The notes under the pieces are model-generated. The model ran no database searches, had not been told where the DNA came from, and worked only from the letters and a program-made list of their open reading frames with translations. 64,000 bases of DNA from JAJECS01 sp965262745 (GTDB taxonomy: Bacteria; Chloroflexota; UBA11872), in contig OZ253558.1 of the NCBI GenBank assembly GCA_965262745.1, forward strand, positions 2,418,001 to 2,482,000. Reading direction: 5' to 3'. Position 1 is the stretch's first letter; each line of letters starts with the position of its first letter. A program made the translations under genes and the position numbers. Of the stretch, positions 51,619 through 59,384 are shown piece by piece.

Positions 51619-52940
51619 GAATTGCCATCGTGGGGGCCGGGATCACGGGGCTCACGCTGGCCTATCTGCTCGAGCAGCGCGGTCATACGGTCGAGGTCTT
51701 CGAAGCCGGCCGCGCGCCCGGCGGCGAGCTGGCGACGGTCGACGTCGGCGGCGAGCCCGTCGAGCGCTTCTATCACCACCTGTTCACCCACGACCGGTTC
51801 ATGATTGAGCTGTGTCAAGAGCTCGGCATTGAAGACCGGCTGCACTGGCACGAGCCGCTGATGGGGTACTACGCGGGCGGGCGGGTCTATCCCTTCACCT
51901 CGCCGCTGGACCTCCTGCGCTGCGGGCACCTGTCGTTGCCGGCCCGCGTGCGGCTGGGGCTGGGGACGGTCCTGCTACAGCGCCGCCGCAGCTACGCCGC
52001 GTTCGAGGACCTGACGGCGGCCGAGGTGATGCCGCGTTACACCGGCCGCGAAGGCTTCGAGAAGATCTTCCAGCCGCTGCTGCGGGCCAAGTTCGACCGC
52101 CACTGGGAAAGCGTGTCCATGGCTTGGATGTGGGCCCGCCTGATGTCCCGCGCCCGCACCCGCACCCCCGACAAGCGCCGCGAACGCCTGGGGTACTTCC
52201 GCGGTGGGTTCCGGGTCGTGGTGGACGCCCTGGCGCGCACGATCACCAGCCGCGGCGTGGCCCTTCACCTGCGCTCGCCCGTGGAGACGGTCACCATTGG
52301 CTCGGCCGGGGCGCCGGCGCTGTGGGTCGGTGGCCAGGCCGTGGAAGCCGACGCCGTGGTGGCGACGGTGGGACTGCCAATCATCCGGCGCATCCTGCCC
52401 GAGGAGCACCGCGACTTCACCCGCACCCTGGCGGCCACGCACTACGTCGGCGCGTGCGTGGTCCTCATGGAGATCGAGCAGCAGCTTTCGGAGTACTACT
52501 GGACCAATATCGGCGATCGAAACCTGCCGTTTGCCGGGCTCATTGAGCACACCAACATGATTGATCGTGAACGATACGGCGGGCAGCGGCTGCTCTACGC
52601 CAGCAACTACCTGCCGCCCGAGCACGAGTTCTTCAGCATCGACGACGACGCCTTGGTGGAGCGGTTCGTCGAGCCGATCCAACGCGTCTTCCCGCGCTTC
52701 GCGCGCGAGCAGATCGGGCGCGCCTGGGTCTCCCGGGATCCTGTGGCGCAGCCGGTGATCGCGGCCGGGTACCAGCGGCGCAAACCGGCCTATCGCTCGC
52801 CTGTTCCCGGCTTCTACATCTGCAATACCTCGCAGATCTACCCCGAAGACCGGGGCACAAACTACAACGTGCGCATTGCCCGCGAGTGTGCCGCGGTCCT
52901 CGAGGGCGACGCCGCCGAGCTGACACGCCCTGAGCCTTAG
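51615..52940 (+). CDS. NAD(P)/FAD-dependent oxidoreductase (amine-oxidase fold)
   Basis: A 441-residue flavoprotein. The FAD motif RIAIVGAGITGLTLAYLL is followed by VEVFEAGRAPGGELA, then a conserved central segment (RYTGREGFEKIFQPLLRAKF) and the C-terminal FAD contact FYICNTSQIYPEDRGTNY. Members of this group sit near polysaccharide or lipid-sugar genes and resemble UDP-galactopyranose mutase and protoporphyrinogen oxidase relatives; the reaction is unknown. GTG start overlaps the Agl23-like stop (GTGA), so it is the third gene of a coupled operon and may act on the same glycan. Confidence 0.85.
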   Translation: MRIAIVGAGITGLTLAYLLEQRGHTVEVFEAGRAPGGELATVDVGGEPVERFYHHLFTHDRFMIELCQELGIEDRLHWHEPLMGYYAGGRVYPFTSPLDLLRCGHLSLPARVRLGLGTVLLQRRRSYAAFEDLTAAEVMPRYTGREGFEKIFQPLLRAKFDRHWESVSMAWMWARLMSRARTRTPDKRRERLGYFRGGFRVVVDALARTITSRGVALHLRSPVETVTIGSAGAPALWVGGQAVEADAVVATVGLPIIRRILPEEHRDFTRTLAATHYVGACVVLMEIEQQLSEYYWTNIGDRNLPFAGLIEHTNMIDRERYGGQRLLYASNYLPPEHEFFSIDDDALVERFVEPIQRVFPRFAREQIGRAWVSRDPVAQPVIAAGYQRRKPAYRSPVPGFYICNTSQIYPEDRGTNYNVRIARECAAVLEGDAAELTRPEP

Positions 52941-52953
52941 GCGCGGGCCGTAG

Positions 52954-52973
52954 GGGCGGTTCGCGAACCGCCC
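52954..52973. repeat. 20-bp perfect palindrome GGGCGGTTCGCGAACCGCCC, copy 2
   Basis: Identical to 33699-33718. It lies 14 bases after the FAD oxidoreductase stop, between that gene and convergent comB, where it could form a strong bidirectional hairpin. Confidence 0.75.
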
Positions 52974-53085
52974 TTCGTGAGTTGTGTGCTCGTCTCCCTC
53001 TCCCGCGATGGGAAACGATCGAGATGAGGGCGAGCGGTTCTACCAACGCAACTGGCCGCCGGCGCCAGGCCCAGCCGCCGAACCG

Positions 53086-53838
53086 TCAGCCGTCCTCCAG
53101 CAGCCGCAGCCCGCCGGCTCCGCCCAGCTCCGGCACCGCAACCGAAGCGTCCACGGCGGCGCACCACGGAACGTCGCCGAACAAGCCGACGCTGTCGAGC
53201 GCCCGCGCGCTCTGCGACTCGGCCAGCGCCTGGGCGGCGTCCGGCTGGGCGCGCGTCACGCGCAGCGCCACGACAGCCGCCTCGTCAAGCTCAACCTCGG
53301 GCCGCAGCTCCAGGATTCGCGCCACGATCGCCCCCGCCGTGTAGACGTCGTCCAGCGCCAGCGTCCCCTCCTTCCCGGCGCACACCAGCGTCATCGACCC
53401 GCCCGCCGCCGCTCCTTCCAAAAGGCGTCGCGCGACGGCGCTCCGGTTGCGCAACGCGCCCACAAAGGTCCGCCGCGCGGTCGACCAGCGCCGCATCGCA
53501 TTGGTGCCATTGGTCGTGACGAAGAGCACCCGCCGGCCGGCAAAGGCGCCCGCGGCCACTTCCCGCGGCGAGTTGCCGAAGTCATAGCCCTCGGGCTTGA
53601 GTCCGCCCGCCTCGCCGCCGAGCAGCACGCCCGGCCCCAGGCGCGCAGCCGCCGCGCGGGCCGCCGCATGACCGGCCGCCAGCCAAACCTCTGGATCGCC
53701 CGCCTCCGCCAGCGCCACCAGCGTGGTGGACGCGCGAATCACGTCAATCACCGCGCACACGCCCCCCGGATCGGGCTCGATGAGCTCCGGCAGCAGCGCC
53801 ACGCGCAGCCGCGACACTCTGGAGGCGCGGCTATTCAT
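53086..53838 (-). CDS. comB: 2-phosphosulfolactate phosphatase ComB-like
   Basis: A 250-residue ComB-family protein. Motifs: GVCAVIDVIRASTTLVALAE at the N-terminus, GLKPEGYDFGNSPREV, VLFVTTNGTNAMRRW, VCAGKEGTLALDDVYTAG and the C-terminal DVPWCAAVDASVAVPEL. ComB removes phosphate from 2-phosphosulfolactate in coenzyme M synthesis; many bacteria without coenzyme M carry it, so the role here may concern sulfolactate or be unknown. The start is not supported by a strong ribosome binding site. A degenerate copy of its central region lies at 57121-57231. Confidence 0.88.
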   Translation of the reverse strand: MNSRASRVSRLRVALLPELIEPDPGGVCAVIDVIRASTTLVALAEAGDPEVWLAAGHAAARAAAARLGPGVLLGGEAGGLKPEGYDFGNSPREVAAGAFAGRRVLFVTTNGTNAMRRWSTARRTFVGALRNRSAVARRLLEGAAAGGSMTLVCAGKEGTLALDDVYTAGAIVARILELRPEVELDEAAVVALRVTRAQPDAAQALAESQSARALDSVGLFGDVPWCAAVDASVAVPELGGAGGLRLLEDG

Positions 53839-54233
53839 CGGACGATGACAACGATTCGCAGTCTGGAATATTGCATGTCTCCCGAAAGTAGCGGATCAGG
53901 GTCCATGGCGTGAGTCACGACGCATGGCGCTGGTGGTGGGCGCGGCGTACCAGACCAGGCTGTAGACGATGAGGCTTACAAAGTCGCCACTCTCATCAAC
54001 TCGGTCGCCATTGATGGCTCCGGAGCCTTTGGCCGCATAACGGCTACGGTGCGCCGATCAACGTGCCGGATCGGGAATTGACGGCGAATCGCATGATCGA
54101 TAGCGTCAGCGTGGTGGTTTATGTAATATTCACTACGAAATGCTGACGCGCGCGCTGGTTGGCCGGGAGTTGGCATGCTGCTTCGCGGCCTATGCGTAGT
54201 TGGCACCGCACCTATACCTGGAGGCGAGCGTCA
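53839..54233. other. 395-base intergenic region between comB and lipoprotein genes
   Basis: No confident gene. The region is visibly less GC-rich than its surroundings. The plus frame 53947-54081 reads like protein for about 44 codons (VDDEAYKVATLINSV then AIDGSGAFGRITATVRRS) but has no start and no recognised family, so it may be a gene remnant. TAATAT at 54124-54129 could be a -10 box for the lipoprotein gene. Confidence 0.5.
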
Positions 54234-55121
54234 ATGCTGAATTCTGCAGCCCGTATTCTCGTTCCCTCCGTTTGGCGGCCTCTGATGCGCCGGCACATTG
54301 CCCAGGGCGGAGTGTTGCTGCTGGTCATGGGCTGTTTGGCCCTTGTCGCGTTCGCATGCGGCGACCCCGAACCAGCGGCTACCCCTACGCCAGCCGCTGC
54401 CCCAGCCGCTGCCCCAGCCGCTACCCCTACTCCGCCCCCGACCCCGACTCCTCCCCCGACCCCTACGCCTACTCCGACCCCGACGCCTGCCCCGACTCCG
54501 ACGCCCACCCCGACGCCCCTCACGGAGGCCGATGTCCTAGAGCGCGCGGGGGCCAAGATGGCTGGCCTCAAGACGTTTCACTTCGATTTGACCCATGAGG
54601 TGGGCACCAGCGAGTTCTTGCCCGGACTGAACGTCGAGCAAGTGGCGGGCCAGTTGGAGATTCCCAACAAGCTGAGCGTGGAGTTCTCAGGCCTGTTCGG
54701 CGACATTCCCATCCAGGTCAAGCTCATCGTTATCGACGACGTCAACTACATCACGAACCCACTTACGGGAGTCTGGGCGGAGGTGCCGGCAGCGAACTCT
54801 CCAGTCGCCTTTTTCAGGCCGCAGGAGGGGATAGCCGCGGTAATGTCGTCAATCACTGCCAGCTTCGACGGCCCTGAGGGCGACGTCTACAGGCTCTCCG
54901 GGACCCTGCCCGCCAGTGCGTTCGCGGCACTTATCGGCGACACCGTGGAGGACGCCGTCGTTGACGTGACCATCGAGGTTCAAGCCGACAGCTTCCAGCT
55001 GACCAAGATACGGTTCGCCGGTCAGGTCAGCCCCCTGGACGACCCGAGCGTCGTGAGGGTTGTTGAGCTGTCGCGGTTCGACGAGCCGGTCACAATCGAG
55101 GTCCCCGAAACCGCCCCCTAG
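54234..55121 (+). CDS. LppX/LprAFG (LprG-like) family lipoprotein
   Basis: A 295-residue lipoprotein. The signal sequence ends in a lipobox (LVAFAC, lipidated C42). A Thr/Pro linker of about 50 residues follows, then an LppX_LprAFG-type domain of about 200 residues: VLERAGAKMAGLKTFHFDL, VAGQLEIPNKLSVEFSG, VNYITNPLTGVWAEVP and VDVTIEVQADSFQLTKIRF. This fold forms a half-barrel with a lipid pocket; mycobacterial LprG carries triacylated lipids to the cell surface with the MFS pump Rv1410c/P55. An MFS gene follows here. GGAGG 8 bases before ATG 54234 decides the start. Confidence 0.85.
   Translation: MLNSAARILVPSVWRPLMRRHIAQGGVLLLVMGCLALVAFACGDPEPAATPTPAAAPAAAPAATPTPPPTPTPPPTPTPTPTPTPAPTPTPTPTPLTEADVLERAGAKMAGLKTFHFDLTHEVGTSEFLPGLNVEQVAGQLEIPNKLSVEFSGLFGDIPIQVKLIVIDDVNYITNPLTGVWAEVPAANSPVAFFRPQEGIAAVMSSITASFDGPEGDVYRLSGTLPASAFAALIGDTVEDAVVDVTIEVQADSFQLTKIRFAGQVSPLDDPSVVRVVELSRFDEPVTIEVPETAP
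54378..54518 (+). repeat. Thr-Pro codon tandem repeat encoding a lipoprotein linker
   Basis: Degenerate CCNACN/CCGACCCC units encode (TP)n with PAAA blocks just after the lipidated cysteine. The linker lifts the lipid-binding domain away from the membrane. Such repeats expand and contract by slippage, so the length may vary between strains. Confidence 0.8.
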
Positions 55122-55515
55122 GAGACCGTGTTCCACGGAGCACGGCCCCGGGCTAAGGCCATGGGCGCATGCCTGGACGGCACTAAGGACCTACGGTGGG
55201 CGGGTTTCGCCGCACGCGGGATCATGGTGGTGGGCGTACCGGGATGGCCGGATACTTCGCGGCTGCGGCCGACAACCTGGCGGCGAACCTGGGGTCATGC
55301 CGGGGCGCCCCGGGCCGTTCAGCCGGATGACCTGCACGGGGCGCACTGCGCCAATAGTGGCCTGACGGGACTTGCCAGCCTCGCAGATCCTTCCCGAAAT
55401 TCTCCGCAGGGTGCCAAATATGTCTGCCATCTCACGCAAACGCCGCTAGCGGCCACTCGATCAACGGTGCCGCGCCAGCAACTTCCTATGCCGCAGCAAC
55501 CTGCGAGGGCGTAGC
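55122..55515. other. 394-base gap between lipoprotein and MFS genes
   Basis: A 128-codon plus-strand frame (55128-55514) fills this gap, but its composition is unlike a protein and it resembles no family. I see no tRNA, clear hairpin or promoter. The gap is unusually long for genes expected to form a pair; GAGGG before the MFS GTG suggests separate translation initiation. Confidence 0.45.
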
Positions 55516-57033
55516 GTGCGCCGCGTATCCCCGTACATCGCGCTAATCCCCGTCTGTTTCGGGGTATTCGTCGCCGCCGACGACCAGACGGTGATGGTCA
55601 CGGTTCTGCCGGACATCATGCTCGATTTCCGGATCCCTCCAATCGAACTTGACTACGCGTCGTGGACCATCACCGCCTACCTCCTCGGCTACGTGGCCGC
55701 CATGCCGCTGATCGGCAGCATGTCGGACGCCTTCGGCCATCGCCGGATGTTCGCCGTCGCCACGGTGTTTTTCATGCTGTGCTCGGCTGTGGCTGCCCTT
55801 TCGCCCAGCCTGCCGTTCCTGATCGGCATAAGGGTCTTCCAGGCCGTGGGCGCCGGCGCGATGCTGCCGATAGCGATTGCGGTGGTAGGTGATCTGTTCC
55901 CCCGCGGTGGCAGGGGTCTCGCGCTGGGCATCGTTGGCGGCTCGGCGGAGGCGGGGGGCGTCATCGGCCCGCTCTGGGGAGGCCTGGTCGCGCGCTACCT
56001 TGACTGGCCCTGGGTATTTTGGATGAACCTGCCGCTCGGCGTGATCGTCCTGATAGCCCTGTTCCTGCTGCTGGGCCCGAGCCCAAGGTTCAGATCCTCG
56101 GTGGACTATGTGGGCGGGTTTTTCGTCGCCGTGGCGCTGGCCTCACTCACGCTCGGGCTTTCACGCATCGATCGGCTGGACCTGCCGATGCTCGGCTACC
56201 TCATGCTCACGGGGGCAGCCACAGCCGCCTTTGTCTACCGCCAGCGGACGGCAGCGGTCACCCTGCTGCCCAACTCCATGTTCCGCAGCCGCACGGTCAT
56301 CATGGCCAACCTCAGCCATTTGATGGTCGGCGTGGCGCTGATCATCGGCATGGTGACCATTCCGATCATGACGACGTACCTGTTGGGCCAGTCCCCGCTC
56401 GAGGGCGGACTCAGGCTCATGCGCATGACGATCGCGATGCCAATCGGGGCCGTGCTCGGCGGGCTCGCCTGCCAGCGCATGGACTACCGCATCCCGAGCG
56501 TGCTCGGTCTCATCCTCGTGGCCATTGGCTACGGCCTGATGACCACGTGGGATCTGAGCGTGGCCGATCCCCAGCTAACGATCCACCTTGGGCTGGCAGG
56601 CCTCGGTTTCGGTCTGCTGATCGCTCCCATAGCCCTGGGCGCCACCGAGCCCGTGAGCCAGGGCGACCGTGGCGCCGCGGCGGGCACCGTCACGGCGATG
56701 CGGCTGGTGGGCATGACGCTCGGCCTCGCGGCGATAACCGCCTGGGGATCCCAGCGATTCTCGATTCTCGTTGCGGGCCTCCCAATGCCCGTCCCTCAGG
56801 AAGGCGAGGCGATCGAAGTCTCCCGGCAGCGGGTTTTCGAGTTCCAGGAGACCGTCACCAACATCGGCATGGACGTGTTCGTCACGTTCTTCATGGTCGC
56901 GGCCGTCGTGAGCGTCATCGCCATTCTTCCCGCCATCCTGATGACTTGGAGCCGCACTCGGAGTCGCGAGGTCGAAGACGTGACCACCGGCGACCTGGAG
57001 CCGGAGGTTCCCCAGCACCCGCAGACCGCGTGA
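55516..57033 (+). CDS. MFS transporter, DHA2 (14-helix) family
   Basis: A 505-residue transporter with about 14 hydrophobic helices. DHA2 motifs: AADDQTVMVTVLPDIMLDF in helix 1, the loop 2-3 motif GSMSDAFGHRRMF, RVFQAVGAGAMLPIAIAVVG in helix 4 and GGSAEAGGVIGPLWGG in helix 5 (antiporter motif C region). Proton-driven drug/lipid efflux is the family norm. It follows the LprG-like lipoprotein on the same strand, as P55 (Rv1410c) follows LprG in mycobacteria, so lipid export is a plausible role. GTG start with GAGGG 7 bases upstream. Confidence 0.9.
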   Translation: MRRVSPYIALIPVCFGVFVAADDQTVMVTVLPDIMLDFRIPPIELDYASWTITAYLLGYVAAMPLIGSMSDAFGHRRMFAVATVFFMLCSAVAALSPSLPFLIGIRVFQAVGAGAMLPIAIAVVGDLFPRGGRGLALGIVGGSAEAGGVIGPLWGGLVARYLDWPWVFWMNLPLGVIVLIALFLLLGPSPRFRSSVDYVGGFFVAVALASLTLGLSRIDRLDLPMLGYLMLTGAATAAFVYRQRTAAVTLLPNSMFRSRTVIMANLSHLMVGVALIIGMVTIPIMTTYLLGQSPLEGGLRLMRMTIAMPIGAVLGGLACQRMDYRIPSVLGLILVAIGYGLMTTWDLSVADPQLTIHLGLAGLGFGLLIAPIALGATEPVSQGDRGAAAGTVTAMRLVGMTLGLAAITAWGSQRFSILVAGLPMPVPQEGEAIEVSRQRVFEFQETVTNIGMDVFVTFFMVAAVVSVIAILPAILMTWSRTRSREVEDVTTGDLEPEVPQHPQTA

Positions 57034-57120
57034 CCCACACAGACTGACGGAAGCACGGCCCCTAACGGACCTCAGCACGCAAGCCAGCCGCCATTCATCA
57101 GGTATGCCGAGCCGGGGACA

Positions 57121-57231
57121 CTAGGAGGCCGCCGACACTTCCCACGGTGAAGTGCCAATGTCGTAGCCGGCGGGCTTGAGCCTGCCCTCATAGTCGCGCA
57201 TCAGAACCCTCGGCCCCAGGGCGCGGGCCGC
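57121..57231 (-). pseudogene. Remnant of a comB-like gene
   Basis: On the minus strand this segment translates to SAARALGPRVLMRDYEGR followed by LKPAGYDIGTSPWEV, then SAAS and a stop. It aligns with the centre of intact ComB at 53086-53838 (AARLGPGVLLGGEAG, then GLKPEGYDFGNSPREVAAG). Only about 37 codons survive, without start or the flanking ComB motifs, so this is a fragment. Together with intact comB it brackets the lipoprotein and MFS genes, and it abuts the RecQ-like gene. Confidence 0.7.
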
Positions 57232-57248
57232 GCTACCTAGAATGGGAC

Positions 57249-59384
57249 ATGGCTTCCGCAAGGGACGGCCGAGGCGGCTATCGCGTGCGGTATAAGGCGC
57301 GGCGCGCTCTGGAGCTTCTCCGGCTCGGCACCGAGCAGCGGGACGCCAGCTTTCGGGATGGTCAGGAAGAGGCCATCCGGCACGTCGTGAACGGAGCCGG
57401 GCCGCTCCTACTTGTACAGAAGACCGGCTGGGGCAAGAGCAACGTCTACTTCATCGCCATCAAACTGCTGCGCGAGGCGGGGTTTGGACCGGCGCTGCTG
57501 ATCTCGCCGCTGCTGGCGCTGATGCGCAATCAGATCGAGGCGGCGGAGCGCATGGGTGTCCGGGCCGTCACGATCAACTCCGACAACAAAGATGAGTGGG
57601 ATGCTGTCGAGGGGCAGATTCGCCGTGACGCGATCGATGTTCTGCTGATTTCACCCGAGCGTCTGGCCAACGAGCGCTTCGTCGCCGACGTGCTCGCGCC
57701 CATCGCGGACCGGATCGCCTTGCTGGTGATCGACGAGGCCCACTGCATTTCGGATTGGGGCCACGACTTTCGCCCGGACTACCGGCGCATTGAACGGACC
57801 GCAAGAATGCTCCCGCCGAACCTGCGGCTGTTGGCAACGACCGCCACGGCCAGCAACCGGGTGCTTGAGGACCTGCAAAAGGTGCTGGGAGGCTCGCAGG
57901 ACTGGCTGGCCCCCTCCCTCACCGTGCAGCGGGGCGACCTGAACCGACCGTCGCTGCTGCTCCAGTCCATGCGTCTGCCTAGCCAAGCCGAGCGGCTCGC
58001 CTGGCTGGCGCAACGGCTGGGCGAAGTGCGCGGCAGCGGAATCATCTACACGCTCACGGTGCGGGACGCGGAGCAGGTGGCGGCCTGGCTGCAATCGCGC
58101 GGGTTTGCCGTGGAGGCGTATACAGGAAGGACCGGGGATCGCCGGCCCGAGTTGGAGCAAGCGCTGCTGGACAACGAAGTCAAGGCGCTCGCAGCGACCA
58201 CGGCGCTCGGCATGGGGTTCGACAAACCCGATCTGTCGTTCGTGTTGCACTACCAGGCGCCGGGATCGGTGATTCACTACTACCAGCAGGTGGGTCGTGC
58301 CGGCCGGGCGCTGGACGCGGCCCATGGAGTGCTGCTGAGCGGCGACGAAGATACGGATATCACCGACTACTTCGTTCGGACAGCGTTCCCGACGCCAAGG
58401 GAGGTCGAGCAATTGCTGGAGGCGCTGGGCCAGCATCCCGACGGGCTCACGATTCAGGAATTGATGTACCGGGTGAATCTCAGTCGTGGGCGCATCGATA
58501 GGGCGATCAAACTGCTATCGCTTGAGTCCCCCGCGCCAATCGCCATTGCGCCCGAAGGCAAGAAATGGCAACTGGTCGCCGCTGAGTTGAGCGGAGCCTT
58601 CTGGGAACGGGTCGAGCGGCTGACGGCATTGCGGCGCTCAGAGCAGGCACAGATGCAGGAGTACGTGGATTTGACATCGGGGCACATGAAGTTTCTGATC
58701 GAGGCCCTGGACGGCGACCCCGGGACCATGACGGAGCCTCGGCTCGCGCCACTGCCACAGACCGTCGATCCCCGACTGATACGGGAAGCCGCTGCATTCC
58801 TTCGCCGCGCCAGTCTCCCGATCGAGCCGCGCAAACGATGGCCGGCCGGCGGCCCGCCCAAATCGGGGCAGAGCCTCAAGATTTGCGAGACCCTTCAAGC
58901 AGCACTCGGAAGAGCGCTGTGCCTGTGGGGAGATGCCGGCTGGGGCGATCCGGTGCGGCACGGAAAATACCGCGACGAATGCTTCGCGGACGAGCTGGTG
59001 GACGCCTGCGCAAAGCTGGTGCGAGAGTGGGGCCCGAGACCGGCGCCGGCGTGGGTCACGGCCATCCCGTCGCGCCGTCGCCCTGAACTCGTGCCGCACT
59101 TCGCGGCACGGCTGGCGCGGGTGTTGTGCCTCCCGTTTCACCTCGCGCTGGAGCGCACGCAGGACCACCAGGAACAGAAAGACATGGCGAACAGCGCCTA
59201 CCAAGCCCGCAACGTGTGGGAGTCACTGGTCGTGCGCGGTACGCCGCCGGCCGGTCCCGTGCTCCTCGTCGACGACATCGTCGACTCCCGCTGGACCATG
59301 ACCGTGGCGGCGTACAAGCTCCGGTCCAACGGAAGTGGTGAGGTCTTTCCTCTGGCGCTCAGCCTGGTTAGCGGCAGCGCGTGA
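57249..59384 (+). CDS. RecQ-like ATP-dependent helicase fused to ComF-like phosphoribosyltransferase
   Basis: A 711-residue protein. The helicase part has Walker A TGWGKS (59-64), LLISPLLALMRNQ, the DEAH box (162-165) in VIDEAHCISDWGHDFRPDYR (the RecQ-type signature), LLATTATAS, and motifs V-VI (AATTALGMGFDKPDL, YYQQVGRAGRA). The zinc-binding RQC cysteines and HRDC domain of classical RecQ are not seen. A helical middle region leads to a C-terminal type I PRTase-like domain: WVTAIPSRRRPELV and the PRPP-loop motif VLLVDDIVDSRWT (from about 671). It overlaps the DprA-like gene (GTGA). The fusion and partner suggest a DNA-processing or defence module rather than housekeeping RecQ. Confidence 0.85.
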   Translation: MASARDGRGGYRVRYKARRALELLRLGTEQRDASFRDGQEEAIRHVVNGAGPLLLVQKTGWGKSNVYFIAIKLLREAGFGPALLISPLLALMRNQIEAAERMGVRAVTINSDNKDEWDAVEGQIRRDAIDVLLISPERLANERFVADVLAPIADRIALLVIDEAHCISDWGHDFRPDYRRIERTARMLPPNLRLLATTATASNRVLEDLQKVLGGSQDWLAPSLTVQRGDLNRPSLLLQSMRLPSQAERLAWLAQRLGEVRGSGIIYTLTVRDAEQVAAWLQSRGFAVEAYTGRTGDRRPELEQALLDNEVKALAATTALGMGFDKPDLSFVLHYQAPGSVIHYYQQVGRAGRALDAAHGVLLSGDEDTDITDYFVRTAFPTPREVEQLLEALGQHPDGLTIQELMYRVNLSRGRIDRAIKLLSLESPAPIAIAPEGKKWQLVAAELSGAFWERVERLTALRRSEQAQMQEYVDLTSGHMKFLIEALDGDPGTMTEPRLAPLPQTVDPRLIREAAAFLRRASLPIEPRKRWPAGGPPKSGQSLKICETLQAALGRALCLWGDAGWGDPVRHGKYRDECFADELVDACAKLVREWGPRPAPAWVTAIPSRRRPELVPHFAARLARVLCLPFHLALERTQDHQEQKDMANSAYQARNVWESLVVRGTPPAGPVLLVDDIVDSRWTMTVAAYKLRSNGSGEVFPLALSLVSGSA

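Noticed and set aside
53947..54081. A second selenoprotein with internal TGA in the comB-lipoprotein gap
   Set aside because: The frame meets TGA at 54079 and again soon after, has no C-x-x-U or related motif and no start codon.
54378..54518. Short tandem repeats as a CRISPR or VNTR array
   Set aside because: The repeats are in-frame Thr-Pro codons of a lipoprotein linker, without spacers.
55128..55514. A 128-codon frame between the lipoprotein and MFS genes
   Set aside because: Composition is unlike a protein, no motif is visible and no ribosome binding site is convincing.
57238..57249. Leaderless promoter (TAGAAT six bases before the RecQ-like ATG)
   Set aside because: The -10 match is good but no -35 box is found at 16-19 bases, and the same hexamer occurs elsewhere by chance.
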